Shown: piece after piece, positions 34,031-42,736 of the stretch
Position numbering within the stretch: position 1 is the first letter of the stretch
Layout: each line of letters opens with the position of its first letter
From: Rothia mucilaginosa
GTDB taxonomy: Bacteria > Actinomycetota > Actinomycetes > Actinomycetales > Micrococcaceae
DNA length: 64,000 nt
Direction of reading: 5' to 3'
Assembly (NCBI RefSeq): GCF_001548235.1
Contig: NZ_AP014938.1
Location: 496,001 to 560,000 of the forward strand
Program-made: the position numbers and the translations under genes
The notes under the pieces: generated by a model
Seen by the model: the letters and a program-made list of their open reading frames with translations, nothing else
Database searches by the model: none
Told to the model about the DNA's origin: nothing

Positions 34031-35848
34031 TTAGTCGGGCAGCTGGCCCAGGCGAACGAGGTTCGCGAATTCTTCGTTTGCCGCCTGAACTTCCTTGAAA
34101 GTTCCCTTATTAGCAATGCGGCCCTGGGAGAGGTATACCAGCTGATCAACGTTGCGCACCGTGGAAAGACGGTGAGCCACGATAATCACGGTAATCTCCT
34201 GGGAGATACGGTTAATGGTCTGAGTAATCTTGTGCTCAGTCTCATTATCCAGTGCACTGGTCGCCTCATCCATAATCAGCAAGCTCGGGTTACGGTACAT
34301 TGCACGCGCAATGCCCACACGCTGACGCTGGCCACCGGAGAGGCGGTTACCGTTCTCACCAATCGGGGTATCAATGCCGTCTTCCAGGGTCTCGACAACG
34401 GGCATCAGCTCCGCTAGCTCAAGGCAGTAGAGTACACGATCGTCATCAATGCACTGCTTGGGAATGCCGAATGCGACTGCCTCACGCAGAGTACCGTTGC
34501 CCAGGTAGGGATCCTGGGGAACATAACCAATCTTCTGGTACCAGGAAGGCAGGTCAGTATGGATGTCCCTACCCTGGCTAGAAATCGTGCCGCTCGTCGG
34601 GGTGAGTAGGCCAAGGATTAGGTCAACCAGGGTAGTCTTACCCGAGCCTGAACCACCAACGAAAGCAACCGAGGTACCTGCCGGCACATCCAGCTGAATG
34701 TCCTTAAGGACGTCCTTATCACCGTCCGGGTAGCGGTATACCAGGTTATCAACCAGCACATCCACAGGCTCAATAGCCGGGTTAATGATAGTTGCCGGAT
34801 CGAAATCGCCCTTAGGGCCAACCATCTGCAAACGCTGCTCTTCAGGGCTCATCGAGCGGATAACCTTGGCAACTTCCTCACTCGCGAACTCATTTGCACG
34901 GATGCCACCCAGAGAAGCAACCATACGGGTAGCGTTCGGCAGAATACGGATGCAAGCGGTTGCAAAAAGCATCAGAGCAGGCAGACTATCGGCTCCCTGG
35001 GTCGAGGTCATCAGACCCAGAAGACCTGCGATACCGACGATGAAGATAATTTCTAGAGCGTACTTGGGGAAATCCGCGAAGAAGGAAATATTCACATCGC
35101 TATTCACGCTACGCAGCGCATGCTGGCGGTACTCCTCAACGGTCGATTCACGCGAATTAGAAATACGAATCTCGCGGAAGCCCTTGATGTTGTCGAAGAG
35201 CGAGCGAAGGGCGTCACGACCGGCACGAGCAGAAATCTCACCGTACTTAGCGTTACCGCGGCGCAAGAAGAACTGCATCACAGAGATAGTGATACCGAAG
35301 TAAGCGAAGGCAATCAAAGCCGGAATCGGCATAACGCACAGAATCATCACCAGCAACACAAGAATCGAAAGTAGATCACCGATGAAGTTAATAATTGCAC
35401 CGACGTAGCCGCGGTAGGCGAACACCACATAAGTACCGATCAGATACACAGTATCTTCAGGCTGGGACTTCCTATGGTTGAAGTAGCTATCCTTCATGTA
35501 GTGGTTAAGGATAGTCGTCGACGTCGCCAACTGCTGGTAACCGGTGAATTTCAGACTCCAGCGCTTAAAAATGAGCGATGCAATACCTTTAAAGACAAAG
35601 GCCAACACCAGAACAACGCCCAGATAGAGCACCAGCTCAGATCGCTGAGGATTACCAAAAATATCCGAGAGAACAGCCAGGTAACCAGTAAGTTCCGCGC
35701 CCATCGCAATATTCACAATGGGAAGAACGGCAGCAACACCGACCATTTCCATCAAAGACAGGATGAACAGGCCGATTAGGTTAAAGACAAGTAGCGTAAA
35801 GCTTCGTCCGGGGAAAAACAGGCGAAGCTGAGTATAAATGCTCTTCAT
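34031..35848 (-). CDS. ABC exporter (fused membrane and ATPase domains)
   Basis: A 605-residue half-transporter of the MsbA/PglK type. Six hydrophobic helices span about residues 15-300. The ATPase domain has Walker A GGSGSGKTTL, Q-loop GYVPQDPYLG, signature LSGGQRQRVGIARAM, Walker B LLIMDEATSALD and switch IVAHRLSTV. Homodimers of this type flip lipid-linked oligosaccharides or export lipids. I place the start at 35848 (MKSIYTQLRLFFPG), with GAGGACC seven bases upstream, rather than at 35902, which has no binding site. In this glycan locus, flipping of a lipid-linked glycan is the likely role. It is divergent from the phosphatase gene. Confidence 0.88.
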   Translation of the reverse strand: MKSIYTQLRLFFPGRSFTLLVFNLIGLFILSLMEMVGVAAVLPIVNIAMGAELTGYLAVLSDIFGNPQRSELVLYLGVVLVLAFVFKGIASLIFKRWSLKFTGYQQLATSTTILNHYMKDSYFNHRKSQPEDTVYLIGTYVVFAYRGYVGAIINFIGDLLSILVLLVMILCVMPIPALIAFAYFGITISVMQFFLRRGNAKYGEISARAGRDALRSLFDNIKGFREIRISNSRESTVEEYRQHALRSVNSDVNISFFADFPKYALEIIFIVGIAGLLGLMTSTQGADSLPALMLFATACIRILPNATRMVASLGGIRANEFASEEVAKVIRSMSPEEQRLQMVGPKGDFDPATIINPAIEPVDVLVDNLVYRYPDGDKDVLKDIQLDVPAGTSVAFVGGSGSGKTTLVDLILGLLTPTSGTISSQGRDIHTDLPSWYQKIGYVPQDPYLGNGTLREAVAFGIPKQCIDDDRVLYCLELAELMPVVETLEDGIDTPIGENGNRLSGGQRQRVGIARAMYRNPSLLIMDEATSALDNETEHKITQTINRISQEITVIIVAHRLSTVRNVDQLVYLSQGRIANKGTFKEVQAANEEFANLVRLGQLPD

Positions 35849-36156
35849 TGGTCCTCGTTGGTGAGTATACTCGCTGGCCCCTGAGTGAGAAAAGACCAAC
35901 ATTGCACGCCAATTTTAGCACGCGACATCTAAATATTTTCGGTATCAAGCTTGTACTTTAGGTCATCTTTAGGTGGACGAAGGACCTCTAATTCTCACCT
36001 AAAATATAAGACATTTGGGGGTATTTGCCACACACAGGAAAAGGAACCGTTGAAGGTACAAGTAACTCGGTATGATAGATACTATTCATTCAGCAAACCC
36101 AGCACTTCCGGCTTCACTGTTCACTGTTGGGTACGTCAATTAGAAAAGGCTTTTTG
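35849..36156. other. Divergent promoter region (ABC exporter / phosphatase)
   Basis: 308 AT-rich bases without a gene. On the plus strand TTGAAG (36050) followed 15 bases later by TATGAT (36071-36076) is a reasonable promoter for the phosphatase gene. The minus-strand leader carries a TCTCACTCA motif at about 35881-35889. Confidence 0.45.
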
Positions 36157-37287
36157 ATGGGCATCTTCAACATCAAGTCCCTCAAGGACAAGTACGCGTG
36201 GGGGTCCTCCGAGGACAAAACCAACTCCGCAGAAACTGCCGAGGCGCAGCCAGCAACCACCGCTTCTTCCTCCGCAAATATTGCCGACGGAGTCCGCTCC
36301 CTCATTAAGAGCAACCCCGAACTGGCAGGCAAGAACCGCCGCGGGGTAGCAGGTCGCGCCATCATCCCTGACGGTTCGCTCCGTGAAGCCATCGAAGACT
36401 ACGAAGTCCGCTCCCCCGCCGCAGTAGCTTCCCAGGAAGTCACCCCCGAAGAAGAGCTCAGCGCCGACGGCACCGCTACCGTCTCTGCACAGCCCCTCAC
36501 CCACACCGATATCAAGGCTACCCCCGGTGACATCCTCGACGTAGACGGTAAGCCCACCGGCCCCAGCATTATCCGCGTGGGTCAGCACAACGCACCCACC
36601 GTTGATGCTGAAGAGCTCGCCGACCCGAAAGAAGCCAACAGACGGAACGCAGGAAACGCGCAGCCCTCCCCCGCTACTAACACCCGCAGCGAACGCACCC
36701 CGCAGTTCAAGCTCTCCCCCAAAAACCTCAACCGTACCGGTAGCAGTAGCGGTGACGGCCCCTTCGAAGCCGTCTTCGTCTGCACCGGAAACATTGCCCG
36801 TAGCGCATCCGGCGAGGTCATCTCCAAGCACCTTGCCGCAGAGTACGGTCTGGAAGACAAATGGATCTTCTCCAGCGCAGGCACCGGCGCTCTCGTCGGT
36901 CACGGCGTCTACGAACACGTAGCAAACGAGCTCATTGAGCGCGGCTACAACCCGGAGGGCTTCGCATCCCGCCAGCTCAACGAGCAGATTATCGAGAACG
37001 CCACCATCATTTTGGTGGCCGAAAAGGTACACGCCGATTGGATTGTGCGCGAGTGGCCCCAACACCACTCCAAGATTAAGCTGCTCAAGCAGGCTGCTCG
37101 CATTCGCGAGGATGCACGCCGCGCCGAGCCGCTTTCTTACCTCTACGCCTACGGTGCCCGTCCGCTTGATAGCGACAAGCTGGAAGACCCCTACCGCCGC
37201 GGCCCCGCAGCAGCGAAGGTTGCAGTGGATGAGGTGGAGCAGTCCCTGCGTGTGATTCTGCCCTGGCTCGCACAGGCACACTGCTAA
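36157..37287 (+). CDS. Low-molecular-weight protein-tyrosine-phosphatase with long N-terminal extension
   Basis: A 376-residue protein whose residues ~203-376 form a low-molecular-weight tyrosine phosphatase. The P-loop is C209-T-G-N-I-A-R215 (C-x5-R) and the general acid is D344 in EDPYRRG. The usual second cysteine of the loop (C-x-G-N-x-C-R-S-P) is alanine here, which does not abolish catalysis in principle. The first ~200 residues are low-complexity and probably disordered, an unusual length for a family of about 150-180 residues. ATG 36157 is chosen with GAAAAGG seven bases upstream. It likely dephosphorylates the tyrosine kinase encoded at 18797-20269. Confidence 0.88.
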   Translation: MGIFNIKSLKDKYAWGSSEDKTNSAETAEAQPATTASSSANIADGVRSLIKSNPELAGKNRRGVAGRAIIPDGSLREAIEDYEVRSPAAVASQEVTPEEELSADGTATVSAQPLTHTDIKATPGDILDVDGKPTGPSIIRVGQHNAPTVDAEELADPKEANRRNAGNAQPSPATNTRSERTPQFKLSPKNLNRTGSSSGDGPFEAVFVCTGNIARSASGEVISKHLAAEYGLEDKWIFSSAGTGALVGHGVYEHVANELIERGYNPEGFASRQLNEQIIENATIILVAEKVHADWIVREWPQHHSKIKLLKQAARIREDARRAEPLSYLYAYGARPLDSDKLEDPYRRGPAAAKVAVDEVEQSLRVILPWLAQAHC

Positions 37288-37309
37288 GCATACGACGCTA
37301 AATACAGCA

Positions 37310-37349
37310 CTAACCCGGCTGGAACAGGCCTCTGTTCCAGCCGGGTTAG
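37310..37349 (+). terminator. Terminator after the phosphatase gene
   Basis: Exact 18-base arms (37310-37327, 37332-37349) with a 4-base loop, 22 bases after the stop. Confidence 0.9.
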
Positions 37350-37367
37350 CTTTAGCCTCTATCACAA

Positions 37368-37405
37368 GAAAGTCCCCCACCGACCACGGTCAGCGGGGGA
37401 CTTTC
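37368..37405 (-). terminator. Terminator downstream of prs
   Basis: An 11-bp stem GAAAGTCCCCC/GGGGGACTTTC plus one inner pair (37368-37405), 19 bases beyond the prs stop and ending in a T-rich run on the minus strand. Confidence 0.85.
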
Positions 37406-37423
37406 TACATGCTCTGAGAAAAC

Positions 37424-38404
37424 TTAGTGATCGAAAATCTCGGTCACAGAGCCCTCGTCGAAGACCTCACGGATAGCGCGAGCAATCAACGGAGCGATGG
37501 AGAGAATAGTCAGGTTATCGAACTGCTTCTCTTCCGGCACGGGCAGGGTGTTAGTCACGACGACCTCCACAGCACCGCACTGAGACAGACGCTCAGCAGC
37601 CGGATCGGACAGAACCGGGTGGGTAGCTGCGATAATAACTTCCTTCGCGCCCTTGTCCATGAGGACCTTCACAGCGCCAGCAATGGTGCCGCCGGTGTCA
37701 ATCATGTCGTCAATCAGCACACAGGTACGACCCTCGATGTCACCCACAACAGCCTTAGAAACAGCATGGTTGGGGACGTTAATGTCGCGGGTCTTGTGCA
37801 CGAACGCCAGGGGTGCGCCGTCCAGCAGATCAGCCCAGTGCTCAGCCACGCGGACACGACCGGTATCCGGGGACACAACGGTCACCTTGGACAAGTCTTC
37901 CACGCGCTCGCGGATGTGCTTAGCCAGAACCGGAATCGCGAAAAGGTGATCCAGCGGGCCGTCGAAGAAGCCCTGAATCTGCGAAGTGTGCAGATCCACG
38001 CACATCAGGCGGTCAGCACCAGCGGTCTTGTACAGGTCCGAAATCAGACGTGCCGAGATGGGCTCGCGGCCCTTGTGCTTCTTGTCCTGACGAGCGTAGG
38101 GGTAGAAGGGAGACACCACGGTAATGGAACGAGCGGATGCACGCTTGAGCGCATCAATCATAATGATCTGCTCCATGAGCCACTCGTTGATGGGTGCCGG
38201 GTGCGACTGAATCACGAACGCGTCCGCACCGCGCACCGACTCCTCAAAGCGGACGTAGGTCTCGCCATTGGCGAAGGTATATGCGGAGGTGGGCAGCAGG
38301 TCGTGATCAAGTGCCTTCGCAATCTCCTCGGCAAGCTGGGGGTGTGCTCGACCGGAGACCACTACAAGCTTGCGCTCACCGGGGTTGGTAATCTCGCTAC
38401 TCAT
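37424..38404 (-). CDS. prs: Ribose-phosphate pyrophosphokinase
   Basis: A 326-residue PRPP synthetase: RFEESVRGADAFVIQS and YARQDKKHKGREPISA around the ATP site, CVDLHTSQIQGFFDGP (the PRPP synthetase signature) and CVLIDDMIDTGGTI (ribose-5-phosphate/PRPP loop). It supplies PRPP for nucleotide, histidine and tryptophan synthesis and, in actinobacteria, for decaprenylphosphoryl arabinose. It lies 20 bases downstream of glmU, the standard order. Confidence 0.96.
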   Translation of the reverse strand: MSSEITNPGERKLVVVSGRAHPQLAEEIAKALDHDLLPTSAYTFANGETYVRFEESVRGADAFVIQSHPAPINEWLMEQIIMIDALKRASARSITVVSPFYPYARQDKKHKGREPISARLISDLYKTAGADRLMCVDLHTSQIQGFFDGPLDHLFAIPVLAKHIRERVEDLSKVTVVSPDTGRVRVAEHWADLLDGAPLAFVHKTRDINVPNHAVSKAVVGDIEGRTCVLIDDMIDTGGTIAGAVKVLMDKGAKEVIIAATHPVLSDPAAERLSQCGAVEVVVTNTLPVPEEKQFDNLTILSIAPLIARAIREVFDEGSVTEIFDH

Positions 38405-38424
38405 GGTGTTGTTCTTTCCTCGAA

Positions 38425-39879
38425 TTAGGATTCTGCCGGTTCCTGCGCACCAGCTGCCTTAGCAGCCTCAGCAGGTTCGGTACCGGCACGGTTCTTCAGG
38501 ACCCAGCCCTCAATAGTGCGCTGGGAAGTCTCAGAGTAGGCGAGGGCGCCCGCAGGAACATCCTTACGGATCAGCGCGCCCGCGCCGGAGTATGCACCGT
38601 CACCCACAGTAACGGGTGCAACGTAAATACCCGCGGATCCCATGCGGGCATGCGCGCCAATAACGGAGCGGTTCTTCACCAGGCCGTTATAGTTTGCAAA
38701 AATAGAGCCAGCACCAATATTCGCGCCCTCACCGATGGTGGCATCACCAACGTAGGACAGGTGCGGGACCTTAGCGCCATCGCCAATCTGCGAGTTCTTA
38801 GCCTCACAGAAGGTGCCGAGCTTAGCGTCCTTGCCCAGGGTGGTACCGGGGCGCAGGTATGCGAAGGGGCCAACAGTTGCGCCTTCGCCAATGACAGCGC
38901 CGTGACCGTGCGCGCGGATGACGGTAGCGTCAGCCTCAACGGTCATATCAGTCAGGGTGGTGTCCGGGCCAATGGTGGCGCCGGTAGCGACGGTGGTGGA
39001 ACCGTGCAGCTGCACACCGGGCAGGAGAGTCACATCGTTCTCAATGGTGACGGTGACGTCAATCCAAGTGTTCTCAGGATCAACGATGGTCACGCCGTTA
39101 CGCATGTGAGCCTCAAGGATGCGGTTGTTGAGCATACGACCCAGCTGAGCCAGCTGCACGCGGTCGTTAGCGCCCTCGACCTCCCAGCGGTCGTCAATAG
39201 CCAGAGCGGAGGTGCGGTAGCCCTTAGAACGAGCAATGGACAGAACGTCGGTAATGTACTTCTCACCCTGTGCGTTGTTGGTGGTCACCTCGAGCAGTGC
39301 CTCACGCAGAACAGCTGCATCAAAAGCGTAAATACCGGAGTTAATCTCGGTGATTTCAAGCTCTTCGGGGGAAGCGTCCTTCGCCTCAACAATGGCGGTC
39401 ACTTCGCCAGCCTGATTACGGACAATACGGCCGTACGCGCCGGGCTCATCCACGTGAGTGGTCAGGACGGTAACAGAGTTCTTGTCTTCCTCGTGGAAAG
39501 CAATCAGTTCGCGCAGAGTCTCGGGGCGCAGCAGAGGAACGTCACCGTAGGTCACCAGGACGGTGCCGGAAACGGGAGCCTGCGCATCCAGAGCGTTCAG
39601 ACCGACCTCAACAGCGCGGCCGGTACCGGGAATCTCATCCTGGTCAACAATGGTTACTTCAGAATCAAAAGCGAGGACGTGCTCAGCAACCTTATCGCGC
39701 TGGTGGCGCACCACAACAGCAAGGCGCTCGGGGTTCAGGTCACGTGCCGCGGCAACAGCGTGCTCCACCATGGAACGACCACCAATACCGTGCATAACCT
39801 TGGGGGTAGCGGACTTCATGCGCGTACCAGCGCCTGCGGCGAGAACAATCACTGCAGAGGGTGCCAGTTCAGTATTCAC
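38425..39879 (-). CDS. glmU: Bifunctional GlmU (UDP-GlcNAc synthesis)
   Basis: A 484-residue bifunctional enzyme. The N-terminal uridylyltransferase has VLAAGAGTRMKSATPKVMH and the VTYGDVPLL D-site. The C-terminal part is a left-handed beta-helix acetyltransferase with hexapeptide repeats and NSQIGDGAKVPHLSYVGDA around the acetyl-CoA site, ending in a ~25-residue Ala/Glu tail. It makes UDP-GlcNAc, precursor of peptidoglycan and of many glycans encoded here. The GTG at 39879 has AAGGAG eight bases upstream. It follows tRNA-Gln on the same strand. Confidence 0.96.
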   Translation of the reverse strand: MNTELAPSAVIVLAAGAGTRMKSATPKVMHGIGGRSMVEHAVAAARDLNPERLAVVVRHQRDKVAEHVLAFDSEVTIVDQDEIPGTGRAVEVGLNALDAQAPVSGTVLVTYGDVPLLRPETLRELIAFHEEDKNSVTVLTTHVDEPGAYGRIVRNQAGEVTAIVEAKDASPEELEITEINSGIYAFDAAVLREALLEVTTNNAQGEKYITDVLSIARSKGYRTSALAIDDRWEVEGANDRVQLAQLGRMLNNRILEAHMRNGVTIVDPENTWIDVTVTIENDVTLLPGVQLHGSTTVATGATIGPDTTLTDMTVEADATVIRAHGHGAVIGEGATVGPFAYLRPGTTLGKDAKLGTFCEAKNSQIGDGAKVPHLSYVGDATIGEGANIGAGSIFANYNGLVKNRSVIGAHARMGSAGIYVAPVTVGDGAYSGAGALIRKDVPAGALAYSETSQRTIEGWVLKNRAGTEPAEAAKAAGAQEPAES

Positions 39880-39967
39880 TGGGAAGACTCCTTAGACGAG
39901 GTTGTAAGAGTGAGGAGTGAGCGCGGACCGCTAACTCTCTAATCAACGGTGCCGTTGAGTGCTTACG

Positions 39968-40038
39968 CTCCGCCACTAGGACTCGAACCTAGACAAACGG
40001 CTCCAAAGGCCGCTGTGCTGCCATTACACCATGGCGGA
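39968..40038 (-). tRNA. tRNA-Gln (anticodon UUG)
   Basis: On the minus strand the sequence folds into a full cloverleaf: acceptor TCCGCCA/TGGCGGA, anticodon stem GCGGC/GCCGT with loop CTTTGGA (anticodon TTG, glutamine), and T-arm CTAGG-TTCGAGT-CCTAG. The discriminator is G. CCA is not encoded, as usual in actinobacteria. It lies directly upstream of glmU, its common neighbour in this phylum. Confidence 0.95.
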
Positions 40039-40249
40039 TTATCCATACATTCACATGAGGTCTTGGTTACAGGCTCTCATTGTCATTGACCGCCATTTTG
40101 GGCACAGAACAGCGCAATGCAGGAAATGCTTTCCTCAGTTTATCAAATATCTGTGCTCAACTTAGCCGCGTGCCCCGCAATCCCCACAGCTTTTCTCACC
40201 GCCATCGAGTACCCTCTCATCAAAGCCTGGAGCGCTACTTGAAGTGAAG

Positions 40250-40271
40250 ACTCACCCTGTACCCTAGAAGG
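40250..40271 (+). promoter_or_regulatory. -10 box for leaderless ABC-F gene
   Basis: TACCCT (40260-40265) ends seven bases before GTG 40273. The AGAAGG between them is too close to the start codon to act as a ribosome binding site, so the transcript probably begins at or near the GTG. Confidence 0.5.
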
Positions 40272-40272
40272 C

Positions 40273-42102
40273 GTGGCACATCTACTTGGCGGCGAATCGC
40301 TGCACCTCGAATTCCCTACCCGAACCATCTTTGAAGGCATCACGGTCGGCCTGAACGAAGGCGACCGCATCGGCATTGTCGGTCGCAATGGCGACGGCAA
40401 GTCCACCCTCATGAAGATCCTGGCCGGCCGACTCGAACCGGACTCCGGCCGCGTCACCGTGCGCGGCGGCACCCGCATCGGCTACCTCGACCAGTCAGAC
40501 GTCCTCGACGACGACCACACCGTCGGCTACGCAATTGTGGGCGACACCCCCGAATACGAATGGGCGTCACAGGCACGCATCCGCGATGTCATCTCCGGCC
40601 TGGTCTCTGACCTGCCCTGGGACGCACCCGTCTCTTCGCTCTCCGGCGGTCAGCGCCGACGCGTAGCGCTCGCCTCCCTGCTCGCGCAGGAGTGGGACGT
40701 GCTCATGCTCGACGAGCCCACCAACCATCTGGACGTTGAAGCCATCACCTGGCTTGCCAACCACCTGAAGTCCCGCTGGCCCAAGAACGCGGGCGGCCTC
40801 ATGGTCGTCACCCACGACCGCTGGTTCCTCGACGAAATCTGTACCGACACCTGGGAGGTGCACGACCGCATCGTCGAGCCCTTCGAGGGCGGTTACGCGG
40901 CGTATATTCTGCAGCGTGTGGAACGTGACCGTCAGGCAGCCGCCGCGGAGGCGAAGCGTCAGAACCTCATGCGCAAGGAGCTCGCCTGGTTGCGCCGCGG
41001 TGCACCCGCGCGTACCTCCAAGCCGAAGTTCCGCATTGATGCCGCCAACGCCCTCATTGCGGACGTTCCGCCGGTGCGTGACACCGTGGAGCTGAAGAAG
41101 ATGGCGGTCTCCCGCCTCGGCAAGGACGTGGTCGATCTCGAAAACGTTTCCGTCGTCTACGATGATCCCTCGATGCCCGACGGCAAGCGCCCGGTGCTGA
41201 AGAAGGTCACCTGGCGTATTGCCCCCGGCGAGCGCACCGGCATCCTGGGCGTGAACGGCGCGGGTAAGTCCACTCTGCTTTCGCTCGTGACCGGCGATTT
41301 GAAGCCGACCGAGGGCCGTGTCAAGCACGGTAAGACCGTGAAGATTGCGACCCTGACCCAGCAGCTCGATGAGCTCAACGAGGTCGCTAACGACCGCGTC
41401 TCGGATGTGATTGGCCGCAAGAAGCGCAGCTACATTGCCGATGGTAAGGAGCTGTCACCCTCGCAGATGCTGGAGCGTCTGGGCTTTACCAGTGCGCAGC
41501 TGTCTACGCCGGTCAAGGACCTTTCGGGTGGTCAGAAGCGTCGCCTTCAGCTCATGCTGATTCTGCTGGATGAGCCGAACGTGCTGATTCTCGACGAGCC
41601 GTCCAACGACCTGGACACCGATATGCTCGCCGCGATGGAGGACCTGCTGGACACCTGGCCGGGCACCCTGCTGGTGGTCAGCCACGACCGTTACCTCATG
41701 GAGCGTGTCACCGATCAGCAGTACGCCGTGATTGACGGTTCGTTCCGTCATCTACCCGGCGGTGTGGACGAGTATTTGGCGCTCTCTGCGGCCGGTGCTG
41801 GCGGTTCTGCCGCCGGTAGCGCGCAGGCGCGTGCCGCCTCCTCGGTGCAGGCTTCTGCTGAGCCGGATACCCCGAAGGTCTCCGGTGCTGAGTTGCGTGC
41901 GGCGCAGAAGGAGTCCGGTGCGATTGAGCGCCGCCTGGCAAAGCTCGTTGCAGAGCAGGAAAAGCTCTCCGAGCAGATGAGCGCGCACGACGCCTCGGAC
42001 TACGCCGGTTTGGCGGCACTCGGCGAGCAGCAGCAGGCACTTCAGGATGAGATTGACGAGCTAGAAATGCGCTGGCTCGAACTCTCCGAGCTGCTGGGCT
42101 AA
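40273..42102 (+). CDS. ABC-F family ATP-binding protein
   Basis: A 609-residue soluble protein with two ATPase domains and no membrane helices. Domain 1 has GRNGDGKSTLMKIL, LSGGQRRRVALASLL and VLMLDEPTNHLD. Domain 2 has GVNGAGKSTLLSLV, LSGGQKRRLQLMLILLDEP and LDEPSNDLD. A charged linker joins them and the C-terminal ~100 residues form an Ala-rich tail and coiled coil (AIERRLAKLVAEQEKL). ABC-F proteins act on ribosomes, as translation factors or antibiotic-protection proteins; this type is conserved beside ispE/rsmA in actinobacteria. I would not claim resistance. Confidence 0.92.
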   Translation: MAHLLGGESLHLEFPTRTIFEGITVGLNEGDRIGIVGRNGDGKSTLMKILAGRLEPDSGRVTVRGGTRIGYLDQSDVLDDDHTVGYAIVGDTPEYEWASQARIRDVISGLVSDLPWDAPVSSLSGGQRRRVALASLLAQEWDVLMLDEPTNHLDVEAITWLANHLKSRWPKNAGGLMVVTHDRWFLDEICTDTWEVHDRIVEPFEGGYAAYILQRVERDRQAAAAEAKRQNLMRKELAWLRRGAPARTSKPKFRIDAANALIADVPPVRDTVELKKMAVSRLGKDVVDLENVSVVYDDPSMPDGKRPVLKKVTWRIAPGERTGILGVNGAGKSTLLSLVTGDLKPTEGRVKHGKTVKIATLTQQLDELNEVANDRVSDVIGRKKRSYIADGKELSPSQMLERLGFTSAQLSTPVKDLSGGQKRRLQLMLILLDEPNVLILDEPSNDLDTDMLAAMEDLLDTWPGTLLVVSHDRYLMERVTDQQYAVIDGSFRHLPGGVDEYLALSAAGAGGSAAGSAQARAASSVQASAEPDTPKVSGAELRAAQKESGAIERRLAKLVAEQEKLSEQMSAHDASDYAGLAALGEQQQALQDEIDELEMRWLELSELLG

Positions 42103-42153
42103 CACCAATTTCATGTGCCATATGTAACAGCGGATTTCTCATCTGCTTCTGCT

Positions 42154-42182
42154 GGATACCGCCTCGTTCCGGGGCGGTATCC
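42154..42182 (+). terminator. Terminator after the ABC-F gene
   Basis: Exact 10-base arms GGATACCGCC/GGCGGTATCC (42154-42163, 42173-42182). Confidence 0.7.
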
Positions 42183-42252
42183 CGTTACTATAGGTAGTAG
42201 CTTTTAACACTTTTAGGGAGCAATTTTCCCGCCCACCCTTATGAAGGTATCT

Positions 42253-42735
42253 ATGCTCAACACTCTCAAACAGCTCAAGCATCAGCATTTTCTGAAGCAG
42301 AAGACTAAGCGCCGCGCGGCACGCATCGAAAAGTTCCGCGCCTCCGGCGTCACCATTGGTGACGGCACCTACGTGCACCCCAGCTCCGAAATTCTTCCCG
42401 GTGCCCAGATTGGCTCCGGTTGCTGGGTCAACCGCGATATCTTTATCGACCGTGCCGCGCAGATCGGTGACCGCGTCTACCTGGGTCCGCGCGTCACCCT
42501 GTGCACCGCAAGCCACGAGATGGGCCTATCCCGCCAGCGTGCCGGTGAAAATATTGAGGCCCCCATCGTGATTGGTGACGGTTCCTGGCTTGGACAGAAT
42601 GTATCCGTCATTGCCGGCGTGACCATCGGTGCCGGATGCATGATTGCAGCGGGTGCCGTCGTTGTATCTGATTGCGAGCCGAATGGCCTTTACGCTGGTG
42701 TCCCTGCCCGCCGCATCAAGGAACTCGGTGAATAA
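42253..42735 (+). CDS. Hexapeptide-repeat acyltransferase
   Basis: A 160-residue left-handed beta-helix acetyltransferase of the serine-acetyltransferase/maltose-acetyltransferase type. Hexapeptide turns run from GVTIGDGTYVHP to VIAGVTIGAGCMIAAGAVV. A catalytic-type histidine lies in CTASHEMG, and YAGVPARRIKEL is the typical acetyl-CoA-proximal end. It probably O- or N-acylates a sugar or glycan. ATG 42253 (GAAGG five bases upstream) is preferred over ATG 42241. The stop is one base before the next ATG, so it is coupled to the GT2 gene and likely works on the same glycan. Confidence 0.85.
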   Translation: MLNTLKQLKHQHFLKQKTKRRAARIEKFRASGVTIGDGTYVHPSSEILPGAQIGSGCWVNRDIFIDRAAQIGDRVYLGPRVTLCTASHEMGLSRQRAGENIEAPIVIGDGSWLGQNVSVIAGVTIGAGCMIAAGAVVVSDCEPNGLYAGVPARRIKELGE

Positions 42736-42736
42736 C

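Noticed and set aside
40273-42102. ABC-F protein as an antibiotic-resistance gene
   Set aside because: Its position beside glmU/ispE/rsmA and generic motifs fit a conserved housekeeping ABC-F; nothing specific to resistance is visible.
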